Origin: Candidatus Omnitrophota bacterium
Lineage (GTDB): Bacteria > Omnitrophota > Gorgyraeia > Gygaellales > Profunditerraquicolaceae
Reading direction: 5' to 3'
Assembly: GCA_026387485.1 (NCBI GenBank)
Contig: JAPLLQ010000107.1
Coordinates: forward strand, 3,065 to 8,117
DNA: 5,053 nucleotides
Below the pieces are notes generated by a model. It saw nothing but the letters and a program-made list of their open reading frames with translations. It was not told where the DNA came from and made no database searches. A program made the translations under genes and the position numbers. Shown here in pieces: positions 5,048-5,053 of this stretch; positions within the stretch are counted from its first letter, which is position 1; each line of letters opens with the position of its first letter.

Positions 5048-5053
5048 TTTATT

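Noticed and set aside
1..5053. CRISPR, tRNA/rRNA, transposon, toxin-antitoxin or defence system
   Set aside because: No spaced direct repeats, no RNA gene signatures, no transposase or terminal repeats, and every substantial coding region is an identifiable housekeeping gene.

Overview
The window is a stretch of a bacterial chromosome, coded entirely on the minus strand. Transcription therefore runs from the right edge to the left. It holds the distal part of the ribosomal alpha operon followed by two amino-acid metabolism genes: rpmJ (bL36), rpsM (uS13), rpsK (uS11), rpsD (uS4), rpoA (RNA polymerase alpha), rplQ (bL17), an aspartate aminotransferase and the first 179 codons of a 3-isopropylmalate dehydratase large subunit (leuC). 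The proteins are bacterial in type (bL36, bL17, and RpoA with its C-terminal helix-hairpin-helix domain). Shine-Dalgarno sequences are clear in front of several genes. Composition is moderately AT-rich. The LeuC is of the archaeal-like LeuC2 subfamily, which many bacteria also carry. Together with the bL17 tail and the mixed gene cluster, this suggests a little-studied, uncultivated Gram-negative-type lineage (an Omnitrophota-like bacterium is one guess, at low confidence). The sequence alone does not fix the taxon.

Right to left: rpmJ (4934-5047) is followed by an 84-nt spacer with a strong 35-nt inverted repeat, then rpsM (4436-4849). The 78-nt rpsM-rpsK spacer is almost entirely two adjoining hairpins. 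rpsK (4031-4357), rpsD (3342-3977), rpoA (2305-3297) and rplQ (1731-2300) follow with short gaps. Only 21 nt separate rplQ from the aminotransferase (537-1709), whose stop codon overlaps the leuC start in a TAATG junction. No terminator or divergent gene interrupts the series, so all eight genes can be read as one transcription unit joining ribosome and RNA polymerase assembly to amino-acid biosynthesis.

The most important anomaly is in rpsK. The frame stops after residue 108 (...GLIIT), but the conserved uS11 C-terminus (VTPIPHNGCRPKKKRRV) is encoded immediately downstream in another frame, ending 3 nt before rpsD. Compared with the family, about four residues (S-I-x-D) plus one base, 13 nt in all, appear to be missing at the junction. 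Either an essential ribosomal protein is truncated in this sequence, or the sequence carries an assembly or consensus error or a minority-strain deletion.

I found no RNA genes, mobile elements, CRISPR arrays or defence-type systems. Apart from the rpsK lesion and the intergenic hairpins, this is a conserved housekeeping region. No stretch longer than 300 bases lacks a gene.
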